The translations under genes were made by a program, and so were the position numbers. 10,061 nucleotides of DNA, taken from JALZAA01 sp046727755. GTDB taxonomy: Bacteria > Actinomycetota > Acidimicrobiia > IMCC26256 > JACDBD01. The stretch lies in NCBI GenBank assembly GCA_046727755.1, contig JBKPDG010000030.1, positions 1 to 10,061 of the forward strand. Reading direction: 5' to 3'. This document shows positions 5,303 to 10,061 of this stretch, piece after piece. Position 1 is the stretch's first letter. Every line of letters starts with the position of its first letter. The notes beneath the pieces are model-generated. The model did no database searches. It was not told the DNA's origin and worked only from the letters and a program-made list of their open reading frames with translations.

Positions 5303-5395
5303 AGGTGACCCCCCTCGTCTTCACCCGGGCCTACCCGTCTCCCGCGACGAGGAAACGACGCGCTCCGCGCGCGTGACGCGCGCGCGTTGCGCGAG
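5303..5395. other. Short intergenic region with an alternating CG run
   Basis: This 93-nt gap carries the ribosome site of the 187-aa gene on its left and a CG-alternating block on its right. No credible -35/-10 pair was seen for the minus-strand cluster that starts at 5302. Its promoter may lie here unrecognised, or the cluster may be read from upstream. Confidence 0.5.
5366..5384 (-). terminator. Perfect CG hairpin, possible intrinsic terminator without U-tract
   Basis: CGCGCGCG (5366-5373) and CGCGCGCG (5377-5384) flank a 3-nt loop and form a perfect 8-bp stem. It lies 12 nt past the stop of the 130-aa gene. No run of U follows, as is usual for GC-rich actinobacterial terminators. Alternating CG can also adopt left-handed DNA, so termination is only one reading. 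Confidence 0.4.
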
Positions 5396-5788
5396 TCAGG
5401 CCACCCGGCGCGCCGCCAGGAGCTGCAGTGACGGTTGCTCCTCGTCCACGGCGGGAATCTCGACGGCCTCGCCGTCCTCGAGCCGGGAGATGTTCGGCCA
5501 CACCCTGAGCTGCGGCGGCGGTTCCGCGGGACCGGTCGCGATCCCGAGTACGCCGTACGCCTCGCTCACCAGGACCAGCGGCGCCGTCTCGACCAAGGAG
5601 ATGTCGGCGCGCCGCAGCACCGCGGCGAGCCGCTCCGGTCGCGCCACCATCAGCACGACGCGAACGTGATCGGACAGGCGAGCGACGAGGGCTTCACCGT
5701 CCAACGCCGAGATCAGACAGCCCGGGTAAGACCCGCCTCCCGGACGGAACGCCTTGCGCGCTTGGATGTGGTGCACACGCTCGGACAT
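5396..5788 (-). CDS. Unrecognised 130-aa cytoplasmic protein
   Basis: A 130-aa ORF from ATG 5788 with AGGAG 8 nt upstream. It has an N-terminal MSERVHHIQARKAFRPGGGS, then HVRVVLMVARPERLAAVLRR (41-60), which looks like a strand-helix unit. ADISLVETAPLVLVSEAYGV (61-80) follows, and an acidic C-terminus has IPAVDEEQPSLQLL. There is no signal peptide and no membrane helix long enough to be convincing. The alternating strands and helices suggest a small alpha/beta domain. I do not recognise the family. It lies 80 nt downstream of the ABM-like gene on the same strand, with its own inverted repeat upstream, so it may be separately regulated. Confidence 0.72.
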   Translation of the reverse strand: MSERVHHIQARKAFRPGGGSYPGCLISALDGEALVARLSDHVRVVLMVARPERLAAVLRRADISLVETAPLVLVSEAYGVLGIATGPAEPPPQLRVWPNISRLEDGEAVEIPAVDEEQPSLQLLAARRVA

Positions 5789-5801
5789 CGGAATGTCTCC
5801 T

Positions 5802-5829
5802 CATCGGTCCGCCATTGAACGTACCGATG
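5802..5829 (-). promoter_or_regulatory. Inverted repeat CATCGGT/ACCGATG upstream of the 130-aa gene
   Basis: Perfect 7-nt arms (5802-5808 and 5823-5829) lie 14 nt apart, directly upstream of the AGGAGA ribosome site. A candidate -10, TACGTT (5823-5818 minus), lies across the inner edge, so the repeat could be an operator. If it is transcribed, it could be a hairpin abutting the ribosome site. The core CCGATG occurs again at the start codon itself (5791-5786), giving a second possible pairing partner for the upstream arm. Confidence 0.35.
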
Positions 5830-5868
5830 GGGTGTGACACTCACGAATGAATTACGGCGAGCGGAGCG

Positions 5869-6462
5869 TCAGTACAGCCAGGGATCCCGCAGGTCGTTGT
5901 ACTCGACGTCGGCCATCAGCTTCTCGAATTCGGACGCTTGCGCCGCGAGCTCCGACGGCGGCTCCTTCTTCTCACCCTCGCGCGCGTCGGCTTCGCTCGT
6001 GAAGTAGTTCGCCTCGACGTACCGGTCGGGGGCGGTCCAGACCCGCAGCCCGCCGATGAGGTCGGGCCGCCAATCGGCCGCGACGTTCTCGAAGCCGGCG
6101 TCGATCGCGTGCAGCTGATCGCGGTCGGCAGTGCCCCGCATGACCTGCACGAAGCCGGCGTCGTTCGAGCCACCTCCGAGGAACATCTCGACGTCCTCGG
6201 AGTCGGTGAACGTGACGTCGCCCGAGTAGCACTTGGCCGTCTCGCTCCACCACGCGCCCTGCTCGGGACGTTCGCTGTTGGCCTTGGCGGCGGCGGCCGA
6301 CTCGAAGCGAGCGAACGCGATCCCGTAGCCGTCGTCGGTCACACCGGACGTCGATCCCAGAAACCCGGTCGCGCCCGGCCTTAGGTCCTTCTCCCACTTG
6401 TCCATCTGGCGGTTCAGGCCCTCGCGGTCGGACACGCGGCCTTCAATCACTTGAACGAACAT
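5869..6462 (-). CDS. Tandem ABM-like (dimeric alpha/beta-barrel fold) protein
   Basis: A 197-aa protein starting MFVQVIEGRVSDREGLNRQM. A related motif, AGFVQVMRGTADRDQLHAID, starts at about residue 102, so the protein looks like two ABM-like domains in tandem (about 1-90 and 102-165). The second ends in the typical barrel strand YVEANYFTSEADAREGE. A helical tail follows (about 168-197, ending DLRDPWLY). ABM-fold proteins include small cofactor-free monooxygenases and many of unknown role; no catalytic residue can be named here. ATG 6462 is preceded by GGGGAG at 6-7 nt. An upstream in-frame extension to 6663 is rejected because it overlaps the divergent gene and is Arg/Pro-rich shadow sequence. 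It is the first minus-strand gene after the divergent point at 6463-6533. Confidence 0.82.
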   Translation of the reverse strand: MFVQVIEGRVSDREGLNRQMDKWEKDLRPGATGFLGSTSGVTDDGYGIAFARFESAAAAKANSERPEQGAWWSETAKCYSGDVTFTDSEDVEMFLGGGSNDAGFVQVMRGTADRDQLHAIDAGFENVAADWRPDLIGGLRVWTAPDRYVEANYFTSEADAREGEKKEPPSELAAQASEFEKLMADVEYNDLRDPWLY

Positions 6463-6520
6463 TCGCACTCCCCTGTCGTCGATCCGCGCGAATGATCCTC
6501 CGACGGCGACAGGACCGCAA

Positions 6521-6526
6521 TAGCCT
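6521..6526 (+). promoter_or_regulatory. Candidate -10 element (TAGCCT) for a leaderless start at 6534
   Basis: TAGCCT fits TANNNT and lies 7 nt before GTG 6534, the spacing expected for a leaderless transcript. No good -35 was seen. It supports the shorter start for the following gene. Confidence 0.3.
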
Positions 6527-6533
6527 CGCTGAG

Positions 6534-6998
6534 GTGCTGCAGGCGTTCGTCTTCGAGCGGGTGGCCGTCCTCGTCGGGCCGTGGCGCGAGCCCATGGACC
6601 CGCCGGAGCGTGGCGCCCGGGTGGAGATCCGCCTCCTCGCCGACGAGCCGCGCCGCGGCTCACTGTCGGCGGCGCAGCGGGTGGTGATCGACCAGCCGGT
6701 GTTCCGGGCTGACCTCTTCGATCAGGTCGACGGCCCGCCCGGCAACCTGCGCAGCGCGCACTTCCATCCCCGCTTCGAGGGCGTCGAGCCCTGCGACCGG
6801 CACTGGCCCGAGGAGATCCGCGCCGATCCCACCGGTTGGCTCGAGACGCAGCTCTGCGACCTGCGCAGGCTGCTCGAGGAGTCCGGCGTCGACGTCGCCG
6901 ACGCGGCGTGGGTGGACGTCGACGCGGCCGCGCTTCGTGTGGCCGTCCCCGACGTTGTGGCCGCGGTCGACGCGGCGTGGGACGCGGCCCGGGTCTGA
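6534..6998 (+). CDS. Conserved-looking hypothetical protein (154 aa)
   Basis: An ORF ending at 6998. I prefer GTG 6534, giving a protein that begins (M)LQAFVFERVAVLVGPWREPM. A TAGCCT hexamer lies 7 nt upstream, and this start leaves room for a promoter beside the divergent gene. ATG 6492 would add 14 residues (MILRRRQDRN...) but has no ribosome site and sits 29 nt from the divergent ATG. Recognisable blocks are GPWREPMDPPERGARVEIRL, RVVIDQPVFRADLFDQVDGP and an AHFHPRFEGVEPCDRHWPEE segment with three His, one Cys and acidic residues that could bind metal. The Ala/Asp/Val-rich C-terminus is probably helical. There is no signal peptide or membrane helix. I recall similar unnamed actinobacterial proteins but can assign no function. 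Confidence 0.78.
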   Translation: MLQAFVFERVAVLVGPWREPMDPPERGARVEIRLLADEPRRGSLSAAQRVVIDQPVFRADLFDQVDGPPGNLRSAHFHPRFEGVEPCDRHWPEEIRADPTGWLETQLCDLRRLLEESGVDVADAAWVDVDAAALRVAVPDVVAAVDAAWDAARV

Positions 6999-7016
6999 GA
7001 CGTGTCGCGCCGGGGC

Positions 7017-7205
7017 TCAGCCCTCGGCGGCGTCGAGGCGCTCGGGCTCGGTCGTACCGGGCTCGGTGGCCTTGGGAGCTTCAGTCGACGGCTCGGGCGG
7101 CAGCTCGCCGTCGTGATGCCGGCGAGCGCGCTTCGCCGCCTGCTTTTCCTGTCGCTTCCGCTCGCGCTCGCGCTTCTCGAATGAGGTGCGTTGGCGACCC
7201 GCCAT
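7017..7205 (-). CDS. Lys/Arg-rich mini-protein paired with a cold-shock protein
   Basis: A 62-aa protein. Residues 1-30 are extremely basic (MAGRQRTSFEKRERERKRQE followed by KQAAKRARRHH), and the second half is acidic and Pro/Thr-rich (GELPPEPSTEAPKATEPGTT). The basic half should form a charged helix that could bind RNA or ribosomes; the tail is likely disordered. AAGGAG lies 6 nt before ATG 7205, an excellent ribosome site. It sits 71 nt downstream of the cold-shock gene on the same strand, with a strong hairpin between. Short '(S/T)F.KREREK.R..K' proteins near cold-shock genes are something I recall from other phyla (Bacteroidetes, Proteobacteria), which supports a functional link. The activity itself is unknown. 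Confidence 0.82.
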   Translation of the reverse strand: MAGRQRTSFEKRERERKRQEKQAAKRARRHHDGELPPEPSTEAPKATEPGTTEPERLDAAEG

Positions 7206-7230
7206 GGGTTCTCCTTGTCGCTCTCGAGGT

Positions 7231-7259
7231 GCCGGGCAGCGGCAGTACCGCTACCCGGC
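7231..7259 (-). terminator. 12-bp hairpin between the cold-shock gene and the basic mini-protein gene
   Basis: Minus-strand RNA GCCGGGUAGCGG (7259-7248) pairs with CCGCUGCCCGGC (7242-7231) over 12 continuous pairs with a 5-nt loop. The seventh pair is a G-U wobble, whereas the plus-strand transcript would have a C-A mismatch there, so the structure favours the strand carrying the genes. No U-tract follows. It may terminate or attenuate the cold-shock message, or protect its 3' end, while letting some transcription reach the mini-protein gene. Confidence 0.6.
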
Positions 7260-7276
7260 GCCCCGCGTGAGCATGG

Positions 7277-7480
7277 TCAGATGACTCGGACGTTCTGGGC
7301 TTCCTCGCCCTTGCGGCCGGGAGCCACGTCGAACTCGACGCGCTGTCCGTCCTCGAGGGAGCGGTAGCCATCGCCCTGAATCGCAGAGAAGTGGACGAAC
7401 ACGTCGTCCCCGCCTTCACGTTGAATGAAGCCGAAGCCCTTCTCCGAGTTGAACCACTTCACGGTGCCTTGTGTTGCCAT
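7277..7480 (-). CDS. Cold-shock protein, CspA family
   Basis: A 67-aa single cold-shock domain, the canonical length. RNP1 is KGFGFIQ (about residues 14-20), RNP2 is DVFVHFSAI, and the family start MATQGTVKWFNSEKGFGFIQ is intact. The protein binds single-stranded RNA and DNA and acts as an RNA chaperone in the cytoplasm; members are induced by cold or expressed during growth. The ATG at 7480 is preferred over 7507 because it gives the family length and has GAGGAAA upstream. The extra MTTAEETNN residues of the longer form are not family-like. Upstream lies a divergent region of about 280 nt that may hold a structured leader, and downstream are the hairpin and the basic mini-protein. I cannot tell from the sequence whether this copy is cold-induced. 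Confidence 0.97.
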   Translation of the reverse strand: MATQGTVKWFNSEKGFGFIQREGGDDVFVHFSAIQGDGYRSLEDGQRVEFDVAPGRKGEEAQNVRVI

Positions 7481-7759
7481 GTTGTTTGTTTCCTCAGCAG
7501 TTGTCATCCCGCCGACCCGGCGTCAGCAACCGGCAAGCGGGACATGTGTTCATTTCTCTCGGTGGCGGGAGAAGGGAACGAGGCGGACAGCTATCTCACT
7601 GGGGCGAACCGAATCCCCGGGACACTGCCCGCACAGCGGGAGCGGCAAGAGAAAGGCCGGACCGGTGTTTGTCGCTCGCGCCGCGACTTCAGCGACCGAA
7701 GCTGACCCCCAAAGGGTACCAGACCGACGTCTACGCTCAGGCACACCAAAGGAGGGGCG
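7481..7759. other. Divergent regulatory region between the cold-shock gene and the 152-aa gene
   Basis: This 279-nt region has no credible gene. It contains several short inverted repeats, notably CCCGC-ACA-GCGGG (7628-7640) and CTTC/GAAG arms around 7687-7701. A plus-strand TACGCT (7732-7737) could be a -10 for the 152-aa gene, giving a leader of about 16 nt. A minus-strand TACCCT (7718-7713) could serve the cold-shock gene and would give it a leader over 220 nt long. Neither has a good -35. Long structured leaders are known for some cspA-type mRNAs, so this is plausible here but unproven. Confidence 0.45.
7748..7755 (+). promoter_or_regulatory. Strong Shine-Dalgarno site (AAAGGAGG)
   Basis: AAAGGAGG ends 4 nt before ATG 7760 within AAAGGAGGGGCG, close to full complementarity with the 16S 3' end. 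It fixes the start of the 152-aa gene, and through the GTGA overlap it also feeds translation of the P450 gene. Confidence 0.8.
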
Positions 7760-8218
7760 ATGACCGACAAGTCGGCGTTCACGGACGAGGAGTGGAAGGA
7801 GCTCACGGAGGCGCCGCTGCTCGTGACGCTGGCGTTGTTCGCGGCGGGTGAGCACGGGCCGATCTCGATGGTGAAGGAGGCCACCGCCAGCGCCCGGGCC
7901 ATCGCCCATCCGGCCGCCGGCGGACCCGCCGACGAGCTCATCGCCGAGATCGCCAAGGAGGCGGAGGGCAAGGAGGCCCGCCACAACGCCCGTCAGCACC
8001 AGGTGGCGAGCCTCGATCAGGTCGTCGAGGCAGCGCTCGCCGACCTCGGCGGCGCGGCGACCGCGCTCCGCAAGCTCCCGAACGACGAGGCGGCGCAGGT
8101 CGGCCGCTGGTACATCAACATCGCCCAGGCGGTCGCGGCGGCGGCCAAGACCGTCACCCCGGAGGAACAGGCGACGATCGACAAGATCGCGGCGCTGTTC
8201 GAGATCCCCGCGTCGTGA
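7760..8218 (+). CDS. Helical conserved-looking protein (152 aa) coupled to a P450
   Basis: A 152-aa, Ala/Glu/Lys-rich, mostly helical protein starting MTDKSAFTDEEWKELTEAPL. Notable blocks are LLVTLALFAAGEHGPISMVK (20-39), the charged stretch EIAKEAEGKEARHNARQHQV (63-82) and LRKLPNDEAAQVGRWYINIA (103-122). The C-terminal VTPEEQATIDKIAALF (132-147) resembles the last helix of TerB-like or other small helical bundles, which is a weak hint only. I recall similar unnamed actinobacterial proteins. The start has a near-perfect ribosome site. The TGA overlaps the GTG of the P450 gene by 4 nt, so the two are translated together, and a role linked to the P450 is the natural inference. There is no cofactor motif; it is not a ferredoxin. 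Confidence 0.85.
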   Translation: MTDKSAFTDEEWKELTEAPLLVTLALFAAGEHGPISMVKEATASARAIAHPAAGGPADELIAEIAKEAEGKEARHNARQHQVASLDQVVEAALADLGGAATALRKLPNDEAAQVGRWYINIAQAVAAAAKTVTPEEQATIDKIAALFEIPAS

Positions 8219-9417
8219 ACATCGACCTGCTCGACCCGGCGTCGTTCGCCGACGGTCAGCCCCACGAGCAGTTCCGCTGGCTGCGCGACAACGCACCCGT
8301 CTACCGGCATCCGGAGCCGGATGGTCCCGGCTTCTGGGCCGTCACCCGCTACGACCACGTGCGCGCCGTCGGGCGCGACCCGGAGCACTACTCGTCGATG
8401 CCGACGATCATGATCCCCGACTTCGCCGACATCGACTTCGGCGACCACCACATGATGATCACGTCGGACCCGCCGCGGCACACGCGGCTGCGGCGCATCA
8501 TCAACAGCCAGTTCACGCCCCGGGCCGCGGAACGGTTGCGACTGCGCATCGAGGAGCTCGCCGCCGAGATCATCGACGGCGTGATCGAGGGGGGCGAGTG
8601 CGACGCGGTCACCGACGTCGCCGGCGAGATGCCCTCGTTCGTGATCGCCGAGTTGCTCGGCATCCCGCTCGACGACGGGCGCCAGCTCTACCACCTCACC
8701 GAGACCATCCACGCCGCCCCCGAGAGCGTTCCCGAAGGCGCCGGGCTCCAGGCGATCATCGAGATGTTCAACTACGCCCGCGACGTCGCCGAGCAGAAGC
8801 GCCGGCAGCCACGCGACGACCTGGCGAGCCGGATCCTCGGCGCCGAGGTCGACGGCGATCGCCTCGACGACATCGACTTCAACCTCTTCTTCCTGTTGCT
8901 CGTCGACGCCGGTGGCGACACCACCCGCAACCTCGTCGGCGGCGGGCTGGTCGCGCTGTTCGACAATCCAGACGAGCGTCGCCGCCTGCAGGACGACCTC
9001 GACGGCCTGCTCCCGACCGCGGTCGACGAGATGCTGCGCTGGGTGAGCCCGGTGATCTACATGCGGCGGACGGCGACGCAGGACTGCGAGCTCGCCGGCA
9101 CGCCGATCGCGAGCGGCGACAAGGTCGTCATGTACTACGGCTCGGCGAACCGCGACGAGCGCGCCTTCGACGAGCCCGACCGCTTCGACGTCGGGCGAGC
9201 ACCGAACGAGCACATCGCCTTCGGCGGCGGCGGACCGCACTTCTGCCTCGGCTCGCACATCGCCCGGGTCGAGATCCAGGCGCTGCTCCGCGAGCTGTTC
9301 ACCCGTCTGCCCGACATCTCCCCCGCCGGCCCCACCGAGTGGCTGGCCTCGAACTTCATCTCGGGCCCCAAGCACCTCCCGGTGACCTTCACCCCCGCCA
9401 CGGCCGCCACCGCCTGA
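8215..9417 (+). CDS. Cytochrome P450 monooxygenase
   Basis: A 400-aa soluble bacterial P450 of usual length. The I-helix oxygen-binding motif is DAGGDTTRN (residues 231-239), ExxR is EMLR (272-275), the meander motif is EPDRF (320-324), and the heme-ligand loop is FGGGGPHFCLGSHIAR with Cys344. The B-C region has DPPRHTRLRRIINSQF (85-100) and the N-terminus is of the soluble type. The sequence resembles the actinobacterial CYP125/CYP142/CYP124-like group that hydroxylates sterol, terpene or fatty chains; substrate and CYP family cannot be assigned by eye. It needs electrons from a ferredoxin and reductase that are not encoded in this window. GTG 8215 overlaps the preceding stop (GTGA), so no separate ribosome site is expected. 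Confidence 0.96.
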   Translation: MNIDLLDPASFADGQPHEQFRWLRDNAPVYRHPEPDGPGFWAVTRYDHVRAVGRDPEHYSSMPTIMIPDFADIDFGDHHMMITSDPPRHTRLRRIINSQFTPRAAERLRLRIEELAAEIIDGVIEGGECDAVTDVAGEMPSFVIAELLGIPLDDGRQLYHLTETIHAAPESVPEGAGLQAIIEMFNYARDVAEQKRRQPRDDLASRILGAEVDGDRLDDIDFNLFFLLLVDAGGDTTRNLVGGGLVALFDNPDERRRLQDDLDGLLPTAVDEMLRWVSPVIYMRRTATQDCELAGTPIASGDKVVMYYGSANRDERAFDEPDRFDVGRAPNEHIAFGGGGPHFCLGSHIARVEIQALLRELFTRLPDISPAGPTEWLASNFISGPKHLPVTFTPATAATA

Positions 9418-9457
9418 CCGGAGGGTCCGCGGTTGGGCCGGCGCCGGCCTCTAGCCT

Positions 9458-9850
9458 GTGGAAATCCCGGGTCTTCCCCTCTTCTCTCGACGCGCGCGTC
9501 CACGCCGCTTCCTGGCGGCGGTGGTCGTCGCGGCCGCGTTCCTCGCCGCCGGCTGCTTCCCTGCCGGCGACGGATCGGGGTCGTTCAGCGCGCATCACAA
9601 CGATCCGTTCCTGACCTGCGTGCGCCAACGCGAGTCGGGCGGCAACTACCTCGCCCACTCGCCCGGCGGCGAGTACCACGGCGCCTACCAGTTCCTGCAG
9701 GCGACGTGGGACGCCACCGCGCGACACATCGGCGCCTGGGATCTCGTCGGCGTCGACCCGCACACCCGGAGCTCGACGTCGCAGGACGACATGGCGTGGG
9801 CGCTCTACCAGTGGCAGGGCAAAGGGCCCTGGGCGGGCGTCGGCTGCTGA
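9458..9850 (+). CDS. Lipoprotein with resuscitation-promoting-factor-like transglycosylase domain
   Basis: A 130-aa protein from GTG 9458. Basic residues (RRARPRR) precede a hydrophobic signal and the lipobox LAAGC (29-33), so Cys33 should be lipidated and the protein held at the outer face of the membrane. Residues about 49-130 match the Rpf/transglycosylase-like domain: DPFLTCVRQRESGGNY with the probable catalytic Glu59, GEYHGAYQFLQATWD (71-85) and DDMAWALYQWQGKGPWAGVGC at the C-terminus. Cys54 and Cys130 probably form the family disulphide. Such domains cleave peptidoglycan glycan strands. The protein is minimal, with no LysM, G5 or other binding domain. The start is uncertain: there is no ribosome site, and a TAGCCT hexamer (9452-9457) abuts the GTG. 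No other start keeps the signal. Confidence 0.88.
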   Translation: MEIPGLPLFSRRARPRRFLAAVVVAAAFLAAGCFPAGDGSGSFSAHHNDPFLTCVRQRESGGNYLAHSPGGEYHGAYQFLQATWDATARHIGAWDLVGVDPHTRSSTSQDDMAWALYQWQGKGPWAGVGC

Positions 9851-9863
9851 GCTGAGACGCGCC

Positions 9864-9880
9864 CGGCGATCAGCTCGCCG
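9864..9880 (+). terminator. Hairpin after the Rpf-like gene, possible terminator
   Basis: CGGCGA (9864-9869) and TCGCCG (9875-9880) form a 6-bp stem with a 5-nt loop, beginning 14 nt after the Rpf-like stop. No U-tract follows. Position and stem suit a GC-rich terminator. The rest of the gap to 9968 shows nothing I can name. Confidence 0.4.
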
Positions 9881-9968
9881 CGGTCACAAGCAGCACTGCA
9901 TCGAGGCCAGCTCTGCGTGGTCGGCACCGATCGCGGCGACCATCCACCAAACTCTCGGCCGCGCTCGT

Positions 9969-9974
9969 TACCTT
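9969..9974 (+). promoter_or_regulatory. Candidate -10 (TACCTT) of a leaderless promoter
   Basis: TACCTT matches TANNNT and lies 7 nt before ATG 9982. That is the spacing at which transcription would begin on the start codon, common for leaderless actinobacterial mRNAs. No ribosome site is present before this ATG, consistent with leaderless translation. The -35 is not evident. Confidence 0.45.
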
Positions 9975-9981
9975 GCGAAGC

Positions 9982-10061
9982 ATGCCGCGACGGCGCATGA
10001 CCGCCCGCGCCCGAGCCGTCGCATGGTGGCGACGGTGCCACGCCGACCCGGAGAAGCGCGC
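9982..10061 (+). CDS. N-terminal fragment of an unknown basic protein (runs off the right edge)
   Basis: ATG 9982 opens a frame that remains open to the end of the window (26 complete codons), beginning MPRRRMTARARAVAWWRRCH and continuing ADPEKR. The fragment is very Arg-rich with a WW pair and is too short to classify. The start is supported by the TACCTT hexamer 7 nt upstream rather than by a ribosome site. ATG 9997 is an alternative in-frame start. Confidence 0.45.
   Translation, partial: MPRRRMTARARAVAWWRRCHADPEKR

Noticed and set aside
6463..6663. N-terminal extension of the tandem ABM-like protein
   Set aside because: The internal ATG at 6462 has a good ribosome site. The extension overlaps the divergent gene and is Arg/Pro/Gly-rich.
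6836..7270. Plus-strand Arg/Gly-rich frame of 144 codons
   Set aside because: It is a shadow spanning two real genes on opposite strands.
8017..9375. Minus-strand frame of 452 codons
   Set aside because: It is antisense to a complete P450 with all heme motifs. Its composition is Val/Asp/Glu/Arg shadow sequence.
8598..9614. Plus-strand Arg-rich frame overlapping the P450
   Set aside because: It is an out-of-frame reading of the P450 gene, with extreme Arg content and no motif.
1..10061. Mobile elements, CRISPR arrays, tRNAs and rRNA
   Set aside because: I looked for transposase motifs, terminal repeats, regularly spaced repeats and tRNA-like cloverleaf arms on both strands and found none.

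Overview
The window is high-GC DNA, roughly two thirds G+C by eye, and reads as an actinobacterial chromosome. Signs of this are a small group-2-type sigma-70 factor, GTG starts with 4-nt stop/start overlaps, a DUF6328 membrane protein, an actinobacterial-style P450, and a secreted Rpf-like transglycosylase domain on a lipoprotein. An Acidimicrobiia-type lineage is my best guess, but only a guess. I see no insertion sequence, integrase, tRNA, rRNA, CRISPR array or phage gene. Coding is dense on both strands.

Layout. (1) 1-1820, minus strand: a putative promoter at 1792-1821 leads into a leader of about 137 nt (about 1785-1649), then three very small ORFs (60, 50 and 52 codons), a compact sigma factor (136-1080), and the start of a small ABM-like protein that runs off the left edge. 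(2) 1964-2553, plus strand: a STAS-domain protein without the usual phosphorylatable serine, followed by a 63-aa conserved-looking protein. (3) 2608-5302, minus strand: a tight five-gene cluster made of a membrane-anchored protein, DUF6328, a two-helix mini-protein, a secreted or anchored beta-repeat protein with a multi-helix membrane tail, and a PEBP-family protein. (4) 5396-6462, minus strand: an unrecognised 130-aa protein and a protein with two ABM-like halves. (5) 6534-6998, plus strand: a conserved-looking hypothetical protein. (6) 7017-7480, minus strand: a cold-shock protein followed by a lysine/arginine-rich mini-protein, with a strong hairpin between them. (7) 7760-9417, plus strand: a helical hypothetical protein translationally coupled to a cytochrome P450. 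(8) 9458-9850, plus strand: an Rpf-like lipoprotein. (9) 9982 to the end: the start of an unknown gene that may be leaderless.

The theme of regions 1-6 is regulation and stress or envelope adaptation: a sigma factor, a STAS protein, a cold-shock protein, membrane proteins, PEBP and ABM-like proteins. That is a reading of the content, not a demonstrated system.

The most interesting item is the leader at 1651-1735 on the minus strand. It carries a 9-nt perfect complement to the Shine-Dalgarno region of the first small ORF, with a second 7-bp long-range pairing nested inside it. The upstream arms of both pairings can instead form local hairpins that leave the ribosome site free. This has the form of a translational switch: a riboswitch, a thermometer or an sRNA target. 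I do not recognise it as a known class.
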